Of a stretch of DNA of 64,000 bases, positions 35,222 through 44,481 are shown piece by piece. Source of the DNA: Geomonas edaphica (GTDB lineage: Bacteria; Desulfobacterota; Desulfuromonadia; Geobacterales; Geobacteraceae); assembly GCF_004917075.1 (NCBI RefSeq), contig NZ_SSYB01000003.1, forward strand, positions 248,001 to 312,000. Direction: 5' to 3'. How positions within the stretch are numbered: position 1 is the stretch's first letter; every line of letters begins with the position of its first letter. A model generated the notes under the pieces. It did not search any database. It saw only the letters and a program-made list of their open reading frames with translations, and was not told the DNA's origin. Both the position numbers and the translations under genes were made by a program.

Positions 35222-37134
35222 TATTTATAACTCCTTACCGCCAGATGAACGTTCTCGAACGTCAACGGCTCCTTGTGCAGTTCGGGCTCTTTGTCGACAC
35301 CTTTGAACTCCCAGGCTCCAACGTAGCAGTAGTTCTCGTCGTCACGCTTCGCCTCGCCGTCGGGCATCTGGTGCTCGACGCGGAAGTGACCGCCGCAGGA
35401 CTCGTTCCTGTGCAGTGCGTCCTTCGCCATCAGCTCGCCGAACTCGAGGAAGTCAGCAACGCGGCCGGCGTTCTCCAGCTGCTGGTTCAGTTCTTCGCCC
35501 TTGCCGGTGACCTTGACGTTCTTCCAGAACTCTTCGCGCAGGGCCGGGATCCGCTTGATGGCGTCCTTGAGGGTCTCTTCGCTCCTCGCCATGCCGACGT
35601 TCTCCCACATGATCTTGCCCAGCTCGCGGTGGAACTCGGAGACGGTCTTCTTGCCGTTGATGTTGAGCAGGCGGTTGTTGTAGGACTTAACGTCCTCAAC
35701 CGACTTCTTGCACTCGGGGTGGTCTTCCTTCACGGCACCCGGCTTGGTCTTCGCCAGATAGTTCGCGATGGTGTAGGGGATGACGAAGTAGCCGTCGGCG
35801 AGGCCCTGCATGAGCGCGGAAGCGCCCAGGCGGTTCGCGCCGTGGACCGAGAAGTTAGCCTCGCCGAGGACGAAGAGGCCCGGTACGTTGCTCTCGCAGT
35901 TGTAGTCGACCCAGAGGCCGCCCATGGAGTAGTGCGGAGCCGGGTACATACGCATCGGCTGCTTGTACGCGTTCTCGTCGGTGATCTTCTCGTACATCTC
36001 GAAGAGGTTGCCGTAGCGCTCGCGGATGGTGTGCTCGCCCACGCGCTTGATCGCATCGGAGAAGTCGAGGTTCACGCCGCGGCCGCCGGGGCCGACGCCG
36101 CGCCCGTCGTCGCACTGCTCCTTGGCCGCACGCGAGGCGATGTCGCGGGGGGCGAGGTTACCGAAGGAGGGGTATTTCCTCTCCAGGTAGTAGTCGCGCT
36201 CGTCTTCCGGGATGTCGTTGGGGTGACGGTTGTCACCTTTTTTCTTCGGAGCCCAGCAGCGCCCGTCGTTTCTGAGCGACTCGGACATGAGGGTCAGTTT
36301 GGACTGGTGCTCACCGTGCTGCGGGATGCAGGTCGGGTGGATCTGGGTGTAGCAGGGGTTGGCGAAGAAGGCGCCCTTTTTGTGGGCACGCCAGTTCGCG
36401 GTGACCGAGCAGCCCATCGCGTTGGTGGAGAGGTAGAACACGTTGACGTAGCCGCCGGTGCAGAGCACCACGGCGTCACCCACGTGGGTACGGATCTCGC
36501 CGGTGATGAGGTCGCGGATCGTGATGCCTTTAGCCTCGCCGTCAACCACGACCAGGTCGAGCATCTCGGTACGGGCGAAGAGCTTCACGGTGCCGGCCTT
36601 CACCTGACGGGAAAGAGCCGAGTAGGCGCCCAGAAGGAGCTGCTGACCTGTTTGGCCACGGGCGTAAAAGGTACGGGAGACCTGGGCGCCGCCGAAGGAG
36701 CGGTTATCCAGGTAACCTGCGTAGTCGCGGGCGAACGGGACGCCCTGTGCGACGCACTGGTCGATGATGTTGTTGGACACCTGGGCCAGACGCCAGACGT
36801 CAGCCTCACGGGCACGGAAGTCGCCACCCTTGATGGTGTCATAGAACAGGCGGTAGATGCTGTCGCCGTCGTTCGGGTAGTTTTTCGCGGCGTTGATGCC
36901 GCCCTGTGCTGCGATGGAGTGGGCGCGGCGCGCGCTATCCTGGTAGCAGAAGGCTTCGACGTTGTAGCCGAGCTCACCCAGGGTAGCTGCGGCTGCGCCA
37001 CCGGCCAGGCCGGTGCCTACAACGAGAACTTTGTACTTACGCTTGTTTGCGGGGTTAACCAGCTTCAGGTCGAAGCGGTGCCTGTCCCACGAGGTCTGAA
37101 TCGGTCCTTTCGGACATTTTCCGTCGAGTATCAC
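35221..37134 (-). CDS. frdA: Fumarate reductase/succinate dehydrogenase flavoprotein
   Basis: 637 residues. FAD-binding loop [19 protein letters not shown], the FAD-attachment region [18 protein letters not shown], the substrate-site stretch [11 protein letters not shown] and the C-terminal [11 protein letters not shown]. Catalyses succinate/fumarate interconversion in the TCA cycle or in fumarate respiration. Length of about 640 matches the B-type (Wolinella-like) enzymes rather than the 590-residue SdhA. Shares a base with the frdB start, and follows frdC by 9 bp. A 637-codon open frame on the opposite strand is a GC-driven shadow. Confidence 0.97.
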
Positions 37135-37143
37135 TTGAACCCC

Positions 37144-37809
37144 CTAAAGTTTCAATAAGCCAGCCAGGATGACGGCAGGAATCGAGATGTATGCGAGCAT
37201 GAGAACGGCGGAGATAACCTTGCCGCCGGTACCGAAGGCCGGGATGGTCTTCTCGTTGTTCCAACCCATGGTCTGCAGGAAGCTCGGGATGCCGTGGGAA
37301 AGGTGGAGGAACAGCATGATCATGGCGAAGGCGTAGGCCAGTGCGATGAGGCCGTTGCCGAAGCTGGTGACCACCATCCTGAAGACGTCCGGACGGTTCG
37401 CAGAGTCGAGGCCGATAACGACGTCGGGGGTGCCATGCACGGTGAACTGAAGCAGGTGGTACACGATGAAGGCCAGAACGAGCAGACCGGTCCAGATCAT
37501 GTTCTCGGAGGCGAAGCTCGCCTTGAGGTTTTTCTTCACCGCGTAGGCGCCGGGGTTGGCAGCCTTGTTCTCCAGGGTCAGCATGACGCCGTAGCAGATA
37601 TGAACGGCGATGGCTGCGCCCATGAAGAGGCGGAAGGCCCAGACGAGCGGCGGCAGGCTATGCAGGTGCTCAGCATAGGCGTTGATGCCGTTGGGGCCGA
37701 AGAAGATGGTGGAGTTGCCGATCAGATGGATCAGGATGAAGAGGATCAGGAGCTGACCCGTGATGGACATCAGGATCTTTCTTCCCACAGAGCTAGTTAA
37801 GATTCGCAT
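37144..37809 (-). CDS. frdC: Fumarate reductase/succinate dehydrogenase cytochrome b
   Basis: 221 residues with five membrane segments, the single-subunit diheme B-type anchor. Histidines fit the heme ligands, for example in LFILIHLIGNS, AAIAVHICYG, FIVYHLLQF and MLFLHLSHGIP. Exchanges electrons with menaquinone. SD AAAGGGAC before ATG 37809. First established gene of frdCAB; a small ORF with a perfect SD lies just upstream in the leader. Confidence 0.95.
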   Translation of the reverse strand: MRILTSSVGRKILMSITGQLLILFILIHLIGNSTIFFGPNGINAYAEHLHSLPPLVWAFRLFMGAAIAVHICYGVMLTLENKAANPGAYAVKKNLKASFASENMIWTGLLVLAFIVYHLLQFTVHGTPDVVIGLDSANRPDVFRMVVTSFGNGLIALAYAFAMIMLFLHLSHGIPSFLQTMGWNNEKTIPAFGTGGKVISAVLMLAYISIPAVILAGLLKL

Positions 37810-37843
37810 GTTTTTTTGTCCCTTTGCCTTTTTATCTATTGAA

Positions 37844-37966
37844 TCAGATGGTGGAAATGCTTGCGTACACCGGAGGAGTACAAGTCCCGAAGACCCGATG
37901 ACGGGGCGGACTCGCGGCTTCCGCTTCAGGGGATGGAGGACCTCGCCACGGGATCAGTGTCTGCAT
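37844..37966 (-). CDS. Possible 40-codon leader ORF of the frd operon
   Basis: 40 residues behind an ideal ribosome binding site (AAAAGGAGAAAAGCT then ATG). The sequence is rich in Pro with three PP pairs (GPPSP, SPPRH, TPPVY) and has no known motif. It ends 34 bp before frdC and lies wholly inside the predicted frd 5' leader. It may be a regulatory uORF or a chance frame; the good SD is the main evidence. Confidence 0.4.
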   Translation of the reverse strand: MQTLIPWRGPPSPEAEAASPPRHRVFGTCTPPVYASISTI

Positions 37967-38048
37967 AGCTTTTCTCCTTTTATTAAATTCACATGAGCAT
38001 CTTCGGATGGTATCTATAGCACAAAAATCGGCGGGTTGATAGACGCGC

Positions 38049-38077
38049 ATATTAAATGCCGTTATACGAAAATGCAA
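38049..38077 (-). promoter_or_regulatory. Predicted sigma-70 promoter of frdCAB
   Basis: Reading leftward: TTGCAT (38077-38072), 17 nt, TAATAT (38054-38049). The implied start near 38042 leaves a leader of about 230 nt before frdC. Confidence 0.6.
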
Positions 38078-38084
38078 CAGTTTT

Positions 38085-38101
38085 TTGTATACAGCATACA
38101 A
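38085..38101. promoter_or_regulatory. Operator-like palindrome upstream of frd
   Basis: TTGTATACAGCATACAA, an odd-length inverted repeat with one mismatched pair, 7 bp upstream of the frd -35 hexamer. The form resembles GntR-type operators; the regulator is unknown. Confidence 0.5.
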
Positions 38102-38249
38102 TTAATGGTTCAAGCAAGTTAGCCCCCTCTAAATCACACTAACCATGTTTTGAAATTCCGCTTACGCGGCGTTGCTGTTGCTTTTTACACCCCTCTCTGC
38201 TAATTAGGATAACAGTCCGCAGTAAAACACGATAAGCAATGGAAGGTTC

Positions 38250-39356
38250 ATGATTTACAAACTACTGAAGAAAGACAAAAGGTCCGCCGCGCGCCGGGGC
38301 GTAGTAAAAACCGCACACGGCGAGATCCAGACTCCTATATTCATGCCGGTGGCAACCCACGCCGCCATGAAAGCGATGACGCCTGCCCAGGTCAAAGAGA
38401 CCGGCGCGCAGATCATCCTATCCAACACCTATCACCTGCACCTGCACCCGGGCGAGGCCCTGGTGGAAAAGGCGGGGGGGCTGCACAAGTTCATGTGCTG
38501 GGACGGCCCGATCCTCACCGACTCCGGCGGGTTCCAGGTCTTCTCCCTGCCGAAGAAACGGATCACCGAGGAGGGGGTTTTCTTCCGCCACGAGGACACC
38601 GGCGAGGAGATCTTCCTCGACCCGGCCAAGGCGGTCGCCATCCAGGAGGCGCTCGGCGCCGACATCATCATGAACTTCGACGAGTGCATCCCCTACCCCT
38701 GCGACAAGGCGTACGCGGAGCGCTCGACCGAGAAGACGATACGCTGGGCGAAGCAGTGCCGCGAGGCGCACAAACGCGAGAACCAGTACCTCTTCGGCAT
38801 CGTGCAGGGGAGCGTGTTCGAGGATCTCAGAAAGCGCTGCGCCAAGGCGCTCGTGAAGATGGATTTCCCCGGCTACGCCATAGGCGGGGTATCCGTCGGT
38901 GAAGGGCTGGAACTTTTGAAGCAGGTGGTCGGCTACACGGCGCCGCATCTTCCCGAGGACAAGCCGCGCTACCTCATGGGCGTCGGCCTTCCCGAGGACA
39001 TCCTCGAGAGTGTCGAGCGCGGCGTGGACATGTTCGACTGCGTCATCCCGACCCGCTACGCGAGGAGCGCGACCCTCTTCACCAACCGCGGCCGCATCAG
39101 GCTAACGAATAAGAACTACCGGCGCGACTTCTACCCGGTCGAGCCGAACTGCACCTGCTACACCTGCCGCAACTTCACGAGGGCCTACCTGCACCACCTG
39201 TTCACCTCGAACGAGGTGCTCTCGGCGATCCTTGCAAGCATCCACAACGTGCACTTCTACCTGAACATGATGTCCGAGATCCGGACCGCGATCGAGGAAG
39301 ACCGCTTCGTCGAGTACAAGGAGCAGTTCCTCGCCGCCTACATGAAGGGTAAATAG
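38250..39356 (+). CDS. tgt: Queuine tRNA-ribosyltransferase
   Basis: 368 residues. Exchanges the wobble guanine of Asp, Asn, His and Tyr tRNAs for preQ1. Catalytic region DSGGFQVFSLPKK with the general Asp, GGVSVGEG, and the zinc site CTCYTCRNFTRAYLHHL. SD GGAAGGTTC before ATG 38250. The cytochrome gene starts 9 bp after its stop. A queH-like gene, the last step of queuosine synthesis, begins at the far end of this window. Confidence 0.96.
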   Translation: MIYKLLKKDKRSAARRGVVKTAHGEIQTPIFMPVATHAAMKAMTPAQVKETGAQIILSNTYHLHLHPGEALVEKAGGLHKFMCWDGPILTDSGGFQVFSLPKKRITEEGVFFRHEDTGEEIFLDPAKAVAIQEALGADIIMNFDECIPYPCDKAYAERSTEKTIRWAKQCREAHKRENQYLFGIVQGSVFEDLRKRCAKALVKMDFPGYAIGGVSVGEGLELLKQVVGYTAPHLPEDKPRYLMGVGLPEDILESVERGVDMFDCVIPTRYARSATLFTNRGRIRLTNKNYRRDFYPVEPNCTCYTCRNFTRAYLHHLFTSNEVLSAILASIHNVHFYLNMMSEIRTAIEEDRFVEYKEQFLAAYMKGK

Positions 39357-39365
39357 GAGGCCGCC

Positions 39366-39713
39366 ATGAATAGGTGCCTACTCGTAGCGGTTATGGCGAC
39401 CGCGCTTGCCGCCGGTTGTTCCAGGCACGAGGAGACGCAGGCTCCGCAGCAGAAGAAGTCCCCGGCGCAGCTGGAACTTTACGGGGAGGCACTCTTCAAC
39501 GAGCGCTGCCGGGATTGCCACGTGGTTGGAGACAAGGGGGGAGCGGTCGGCCCCGCGCTCACCCACGTGGGGAGCGCGCGCGACCGTCGCTTCCTCGAAC
39601 GCGTGATCCGGGAGCCGTCGAAGGTCTATCCCGGCACCGCCATGCCCCCCTACGACACCTTTTCGAAGAAACAAATCGACTCCCTGGTCGACTACCTAAG
39701 CGGGCTCAAGTAG
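39366..39713 (+). CDS. Monoheme c-type lipocytochrome
   Basis: 115 residues. Signal sequence with lipobox LAAGC, so lipidated at about Cys18. One heme site CRDCH (48-52) and a likely methionine ligand in GTAMPPYDTF, the class I cytochrome c pattern. SD GGAGG five bases before ATG 39366. Envelope-anchored electron carrier. Its place between tgt and mazG gives no clue to its redox partners. Confidence 0.9.
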   Translation: MNRCLLVAVMATALAAGCSRHEETQAPQQKKSPAQLELYGEALFNERCRDCHVVGDKGGAVGPALTHVGSARDRRFLERVIREPSKVYPGTAMPPYDTFSKKQIDSLVDYLSGLK

Positions 39714-39780
39714 TTCCAGACTCCCCCTCCCCTGCCCTCCCCCGCCGGGGGAGGGAATAATTCCTTCCGGAGAACCATCC

Positions 39781-40575
39781 ATGTCCACCGAAACCATTCA
39801 AGACCGCTTCGACCGACTCATGACGATCATGCGCCAGCTGCGCGCACCGGGGGGATGCCCCTGGGACGCCGAACAGACCCACGATTCCCTCAAGCGCTAC
39901 CTCCTGGAGGAGTCCTATGAGGTGATCGAAGCGATCGACGCCAAGGACGACGCGCTTTTGAAGGAGGAGTTGGGGGACCTGATCCTGCAGCCGGTCTTTC
40001 ACGCGGCGGTCGCCGAGGAGCGCGGCGCCTTCACCATGGACGAGGTGCTCGACGCCATCAACGAGAAGCTCGTGCGTCGCCACCCCCACGTCTTCGGTGA
40101 CCAGGTGATCGAAAGCAGTGCGGCGCAGGTGGAGAACTGGGAGAAGATCAAGAAGGGAGAAAAGGGAGACGAGCGGAAATCGGCCCTCTCCGGCATCCCG
40201 CCGCACCTCCCTGCGCTCATGAAGGCGCATAAGATCACGGAAAAGGCGGCGCGGGTCGGCTTCGACTGGGAGCACACGGACCAGGTCTTCGCCAAGGTAA
40301 TGGAGGAACTGCAGGAATTCCAGGAGGCGATGGCGGCCGGGGACCAGCAGGAGATGGAATCGGAGCTGGGCGACCTCCTCTTTGCCATCGTGAACCTCGG
40401 GAGGTTCATGGCGATCGACCCGGAGGAGGCCCTGAGGAAGACCATCCAGCGTTTCACCCGTCGCTTCAGCCACATCGAGGACACCCTGCACGGCAGGGGG
40501 GAACGGCTGCAGGACACAAGCCTCGAGGAGATGGACCGGCTCTGGGAAGAGGCCAAGAAAATGGAGAAACGTTGA
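39781..40575 (+). CDS. mazG: Nucleoside triphosphate pyrophosphohydrolase MazG
   Basis: 264 residues with two MazG domains. Domain 1 (about 10-125): GGCPWDAEQTHDSLKRYLLEESYEV and LKEELGDLILQ give the ExxE...ExxD metal site. Domain 2 (about 140-260) repeats it with ELQEFQEAM and ESELGDLLFAIVNLGR. Hydrolyses NTPs to NMP and pyrophosphate, cleaning nucleotide pools. SD CCGGAGAACC. Last gene of the tgt unit. Confidence 0.94.
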   Translation: MSTETIQDRFDRLMTIMRQLRAPGGCPWDAEQTHDSLKRYLLEESYEVIEAIDAKDDALLKEELGDLILQPVFHAAVAEERGAFTMDEVLDAINEKLVRRHPHVFGDQVIESSAAQVENWEKIKKGEKGDERKSALSGIPPHLPALMKAHKITEKAARVGFDWEHTDQVFAKVMEELQEFQEAMAAGDQQEMESELGDLLFAIVNLGRFMAIDPEEALRKTIQRFTRRFSHIEDTLHGRGERLQDTSLEEMDRLWEEAKKMEKR

Positions 40576-40606
40576 ATCTAGTTAATGTTTTTGGAGGACC
40601 AGAGAA

Positions 40607-40640
40607 TTATCCACACATTTTGTGGAAAAGGTGTGGATAA
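40607..40640. promoter_or_regulatory. Pair of perfect DnaA boxes in inverted orientation
   Basis: TTATCCACA at 40607-40615 and TGTGGATAA at 40632-40640, both exact matches to the 9-mer consensus, with a third near-match TGTGGAAAA at 40621-40629. The 200 bp downstream are AT-rich. Confidence 0.7.
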
Positions 40641-40842
40641 CGGTGTTGACAATTTTAGAAACCTACGCCTTTTAAGCACTTTCCGCGTTCTGCATAAATA
40701 TTGGCCACGCTGATATTCGAACGAAAAAACAGCTACTTACAAATTTTTGTATACATTTGAGGATTATCACCCCCAACAAAATTAGTCCAACCTAATTAGG
40801 CTTAAAGCCATGGTGGAAATCCTGTGCATAAGTGTAGGAATT

Positions 40843-41394
40843 CTACCGAATCACGCCCCCTCCGACCACGACATTTACCCCTTCCATCATGAGAAGCTCC
40901 CGCTTGGAATCGATCCCTCCCGGGGCGGTGAATCCGGTCATGACTCCGCTCGCCCCCACCACGCGATGGCAGGGGATGATGATCGGCAGCCGGTTCTTCG
41001 CCATGGCGCCGCCGATGGCCCGCGCCCCCCTCGGTGTTCCGCAGGCGCCCGCCACCTCTCCGTAACTTTGCACCGTTCCGTAAGGTATCGCGGCGACCAT
41101 CCGGTAGACCTCCCGCTGAAAGGGGGTGAAGCCGGTCAGGTCCAGGGGGAGGTCGAAACCGACCTGCTCGCCGCGGAAGTAACGCTCTAGGAGCGCGGCC
41201 GCGGCCCGGGTCAAATCGCTCCCCTCTTTCGCCAGCGGATGGGACATGCCGGCGGCCTCGAGCGCATCGGCGTGCGTCTTCAGACCATAGGGAAGATGAT
41301 GGGCCAAAAGCCCCTTACTACTTGCCGCGACAAGGCCGAAACCGGCGGCGCTCTCGTAAATGCTCCAGGCGGTGGCTGCTGCTTCCTGTTTCAT
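40843..41394 (-). CDS. ogt: Methylated-DNA-protein cysteine methyltransferase
   Basis: 183 residues from ATG 41394 (GGAG eight bases upstream). Removes alkyl groups from O6-guanine onto its own cysteine in PCHRV; the full active-site stretch is NRLPIIIPCHRVVGASG. A helix-turn-helix for DNA binding lies before it (YGTVQSYGEVAGACGTPRGARAIGG region). The N-terminal 80 residues are the usual poorly conserved domain. Single gene, convergent with the mazG unit. Confidence 0.93.
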   Translation of the reverse strand: MKQEAAATAWSIYESAAGFGLVAASSKGLLAHHLPYGLKTHADALEAAGMSHPLAKEGSDLTRAAAALLERYFRGEQVGFDLPLDLTGFTPFQREVYRMVAAIPYGTVQSYGEVAGACGTPRGARAIGGAMAKNRLPIIIPCHRVVGASGVMTGFTAPGGIDSKRELLMMEGVNVVVGGGVIR

Positions 41395-41528
41395 AGGTCG
41401 ACTCCATAAAAAAACGCGCAAGATCCGTGACATGCCACAAAGAACAAGGGAGACGATACCATTTCGTCCCCCTTTCTTTCCAGCGGAATCTGCACGTTCT
41501 TGCGCGTCCGGTTCTAGTCATGCCCGGT

Positions 41529-43097
41529 CTATCTTCTTAGCAGCTTTTTCCTCACCAGGGCGACCACGTCCCGCGCCTCGTCGCAACGCAAAAGGTGCGA
41601 GGCGGCAAGGAAGACGACGATCCCCACCAGCACCCCTCCCCCGAGTACGCCCCCCTTCAAAAGGCGCCTGCCGGCCATGGACCAGTCGATGAGGCCCATG
41701 ATCCAGTACACGGCAACGGCCATCGGCACCGAAGCGGCGATCCCTTTCAGGGCGGACACGGTGATCGCCCCCCCACCGAAGCGACCGATCTTTTTCCTCA
41801 AGAACCACAGGAGCAGCAGCATGTTGCCGAGCGCCGAGAGGGAAGAGGCGAGCGCCAGCCCCCCGTGCAGCATGGGCCCCATCAGGAGCAGGCTGAAGAG
41901 TAAGTTCAGCAGGAAGGCGATGAAGGCGGTGGTAACCGGGGTCTTCGTGTCCTTCAGCGCGTAGAAGGCCGGGACCAGCACGCGCACGAGCGCAACGAAG
42001 GTGAGGCCGATCGAGTAGTACAAAAGGGCGACGCCGCACTTTTGCGCCTTAGCGTAGTCGAAGGCCCCGCCCATGAAGAGGAGCGAGAAGATGGGGGTGG
42101 CACAGAACATGAGCCCGACCATGGCCGGGATGGTGATGAAGAGGGTGAGCCTCACCCCGTAATTGAGCGACTCCTTGAGGGCGTCCATATCCCCCACCGC
42201 GGCCTGCCGGCTCATCGAGGGAAGCACCGCCTGGGCCACCGACACCGTGAAGATCCCCTGGGGGAACTCGAAGAGCCGCTGGGCGTAATAAAGGTAAGAG
42301 ACGCTACCTTCCGGGAGCAGGGAGGCGAGGATGGAGCCGACGGTGATGTTGAGGTAGTAGACGCCGACGCCGAACACCGACGGTCCCATGAGGAGCGTGA
42401 TCCGTTTCAACGCGGGGTGGTTCAGGTTGAAGTTCGGGCGGATCGGGAAACCCATCCGGTAAAGCACGGGGAGCTGCAGTGCAAGCTGCAGGACACCGCC
42501 GATGAGGACGCCGACGGCAAGCGCCACGATGGGGACCTGGAAGCGGTCGTGCAGCAGCAGGGCCGAGAGGATCATTGAGATATTCAGGAACACCGTGGAG
42601 ATGGCCGGGGTGAAGAAGTGGCGCAACGTGTTCAGTATCCCCATGCAGAGCGCAACCAGGCTAACGAAGAAGATGTACGGGAACATGAGGCGGTTCAACA
42701 GGATGGTGACCGAGAGTTTCTCGGGGTTGCCGGAGAAACCGGGGAACATCAGGTGCACGAGCTGCGGCGAAAAGATGATGCCGAGGATGGTGACGGCCGC
42801 CATCACGATGGTGAGCGCGGTGAAGCACACGTTCGCGAGCGCCCTGGTCTCCTCCTCCCCTTTCGTGGTATGCCACTCGGAAAAGGTGGGGACGAAGGCC
42901 GAGGTGAGCGCACCTTCGGCGAAGAAGCGGCGCAGCATGTTGGGGATCTGGAAGGCGGCGAAGAAGGCGTCCGTGTAGAGGCCTGCGCCGAACAGGCGGG
43001 AGACCACCATGTCGCGGATCATCCCCATGATGCGGGACAGCATGGTGGCAGCGCCCAAAACGCCGGCGGCGCGGGCTATGTTTTTCTTTTCAGACAA
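41529..43097 (-). CDS. murJ: Lipid II flippase MurJ
   Basis: 522 residues from TTG 43097 behind GGAGGG. About fourteen membrane segments. The N-terminal SRIMGMIRDMVVSRLFGAG and FQIPNMLRRFFAEGALTSAFVPTF are the MurJ hallmark. Moves lipid-linked peptidoglycan precursor across the inner membrane. It lies downstream of the aldolase gene on the same strand, but an inverted repeat element of about 180 bp separates them. Confidence 0.95.
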   Translation of the reverse strand: MSEKKNIARAAGVLGAATMLSRIMGMIRDMVVSRLFGAGLYTDAFFAAFQIPNMLRRFFAEGALTSAFVPTFSEWHTTKGEEETRALANVCFTALTIVMAAVTILGIIFSPQLVHLMFPGFSGNPEKLSVTILLNRLMFPYIFFVSLVALCMGILNTLRHFFTPAISTVFLNISMILSALLLHDRFQVPIVALAVGVLIGGVLQLALQLPVLYRMGFPIRPNFNLNHPALKRITLLMGPSVFGVGVYYLNITVGSILASLLPEGSVSYLYYAQRLFEFPQGIFTVSVAQAVLPSMSRQAAVGDMDALKESLNYGVRLTLFITIPAMVGLMFCATPIFSLLFMGGAFDYAKAQKCGVALLYYSIGLTFVALVRVLVPAFYALKDTKTPVTTAFIAFLLNLLFSLLLMGPMLHGGLALASSLSALGNMLLLLWFLRKKIGRFGGGAITVSALKGIAASVPMAVAVYWIMGLIDWSMAGRRLLKGGVLGGGVLVGIVVFLAASHLLRCDEARDVVALVRKKLLRR

Positions 43098-43127
43098 AAT
43101 CCCTCCAAAAAATCAAAAGCATCAAGA

Positions 43128-43304
43128 CTCAACGCAAAGACGCGGAGCCGCAAAGACGCGAAGAAAACCTGAAGTCAGGGTTGAAAGGCGTAATCCGGAG
43201 GACGCTGAGCGTTCCGGACTTGTTGCGTCACACGCTGATGCATGAGAACAGGTTTGAAGGCTTTCTTTGCGTCTCCGCGCCTTTGCGTCTTTGCGTTAAA
43301 GCAT
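43128..43304. repeat. Inverted-repeat intergenic element (CGCAAAGACGC type)
   Basis: Left arm at about 43128-43170 (AACGCAAAGACGCGGAG start) and inverted right arm at about 43260-43303 (ends GCGTCTTTGCGTT). About 90 bp of unique sequence lies between. The right arm touches the end of the aldolase gene. Confidence 0.8.
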
Positions 43305-44462
43305 TTCTTCCACCCGCCGGAAGTATTCCTCCCGGCAGAAGTTCTCGACGTCGACCATGGTGGCAAAGGCCTCGCCGAATCCCTCGCGCCCGAGGGTGAA
43401 GACGCCGTGCCCGTAGACGATGGCGGACCCGCTCGCTCCGATCACCGGAGGGACGCGCTTTGCCAGCCCCCCGGCGCCGATCTCGCCGGCAACGACCGGC
43501 GTTCCGCCCAGGTCGCGCACGTGCGGACAGTCCTTCCAGCAGTCCTTGATGCTGCACTCTTTCTTCCGGTCGCACAGCATGCTCATCACCACGGCGAACT
43601 TAGGATGGCCGTGCAGGATCACCCGTGAGCCGGTCTGTTCGTAGATCTTGCGGTGCGCCAAAAGTTCGCTGGAAGCGGTGATCCCGGTGGTCGAGGAGTT
43701 GTCGGCGGGAACCGGGTCAATGCACCCTTTCAGTTCGTCGAGGCTCGCGGCGGTCTGCGATATGTAGATGAGCTCTCCCGCCACGGCGGAGATGTTGCCG
43801 AAGAAGGAGTCGACGAGGCCGCGTTCCACGGTGTAGCGTCCCACCCGCTCGATCTCGGCCAGAATCGCTTCTTTATCCCCAGGCAACGACGGGACGAAAT
43901 CGAGCCCTGCTGCCGAGAGAGGCCTAAGCCACTGGCTGCGGAACGCCTCGAACGCCTCCCGCTCGCCCGGAAGCCTGAACCCGTCGGCCAGCACGTCCTG
44001 CAGGTATTTTACGAAGGTGGAATGGAACACCGAGGAGTAGTTGATGAAGGCCTGCTCCACGGTGATGGCGCCGACGGCGACGATCCCCACCCCTTCCACG
44101 ATCACCCCTTTCCGGTTGCCTAGCAGCTTGGCAAGTACGGGGGCGGGATCGCCGGAAAGGTCCTTTTGACGTAGGAAGGGGATGTCGTGCAGGAAGGTCC
44201 GCGTCTCGGTGTCCTGGGGGACTATGCACTCCTCCTCAGCGTCAGTGCGTGCGATGAGGAAATCGGCAAAGGGGAGCGAGGGGCGCGCGGCGACGAGCGC
44301 CAGGGAGTTCAGGCGCGAAAGCGTGTTTCCCGCCAGTTCGGCAAGCCCCGGCGCGCCCGCCGTGATGAGGACGTCATCCTGCGCGGCGAAGGCGATGCCG
44401 TCGGGGCAGGCGGAACGGTCGGCAAGGAGTTTTCCCATGTATTTATCGATCTGGTCTCGCAT
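43296..44462 (-). CDS. Class II aldolase/adducin-type protein, double-length
   Basis: 388 residues, nearly twice a normal class II aldolase. The C-terminal half (about 195-388) is a good aldolase II domain: VDSFFGNISAVAG, SSTTGITASSELLAHRKIY, the metal-site HGHPKF and a further YGHGVF histidine. The N-terminal half (1-190) has a weak similar pattern and may be a degenerate copy. A four-cysteine insert (CDRKKECSIKDCWKDC) is unusual. Retro-aldol or epimerase chemistry on sugar phosphates is the family norm; the true substrate is not known. It follows the aldehyde:ferredoxin oxidoreductase gene by 19 bp, so the aldehyde product of the aldolase may be the AOR substrate. Confidence 0.8.
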   Translation of the reverse strand: MRDQIDKYMGKLLADRSACPDGIAFAAQDDVLITAGAPGLAELAGNTLSRLNSLALVAARPSLPFADFLIARTDAEEECIVPQDTETRTFLHDIPFLRQKDLSGDPAPVLAKLLGNRKGVIVEGVGIVAVGAITVEQAFINYSSVFHSTFVKYLQDVLADGFRLPGEREAFEAFRSQWLRPLSAAGLDFVPSLPGDKEAILAEIERVGRYTVERGLVDSFFGNISAVAGELIYISQTAASLDELKGCIDPVPADNSSTTGITASSELLAHRKIYEQTGSRVILHGHPKFAVVMSMLCDRKKECSIKDCWKDCPHVRDLGGTPVVAGEIGAGGLAKRVPPVIGASGSAIVYGHGVFTLGREGFGEAFATMVDVENFCREEYFRRVEEML

Positions 44463-44481
44463 CTCTCACTTCGCTCCCTGT

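Larger units (their letters stand above)
37967..38249. other. Divergent regulatory interval frd / tgt
   Basis: About 280 bp of AT-rich sequence unlike the surrounding GC-rich genes. It holds the frd promoter (38049-38077), a palindrome (38085-38101) and the tgt ribosome binding site. I see no gene here. Confidence 0.7.

Noticed and set aside
35245-37158. 637-codon gene opposite frdA
   Set aside because: Antisense shadow in GC-rich DNA; the frdA strand has all family motifs and an SD-linked operon.
40600-40840. Chromosomal origin (oriC)
   Set aside because: Only two perfect DnaA boxes, and no dnaA, dnaN, gidA or parAB neighbours; reported only as a DnaA-box site.
43175-43366. Small Arg/Lys-rich protein upstream of murJ
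   Set aside because: It is a translation of the inverted-repeat element and overlaps the end of the aldolase gene.
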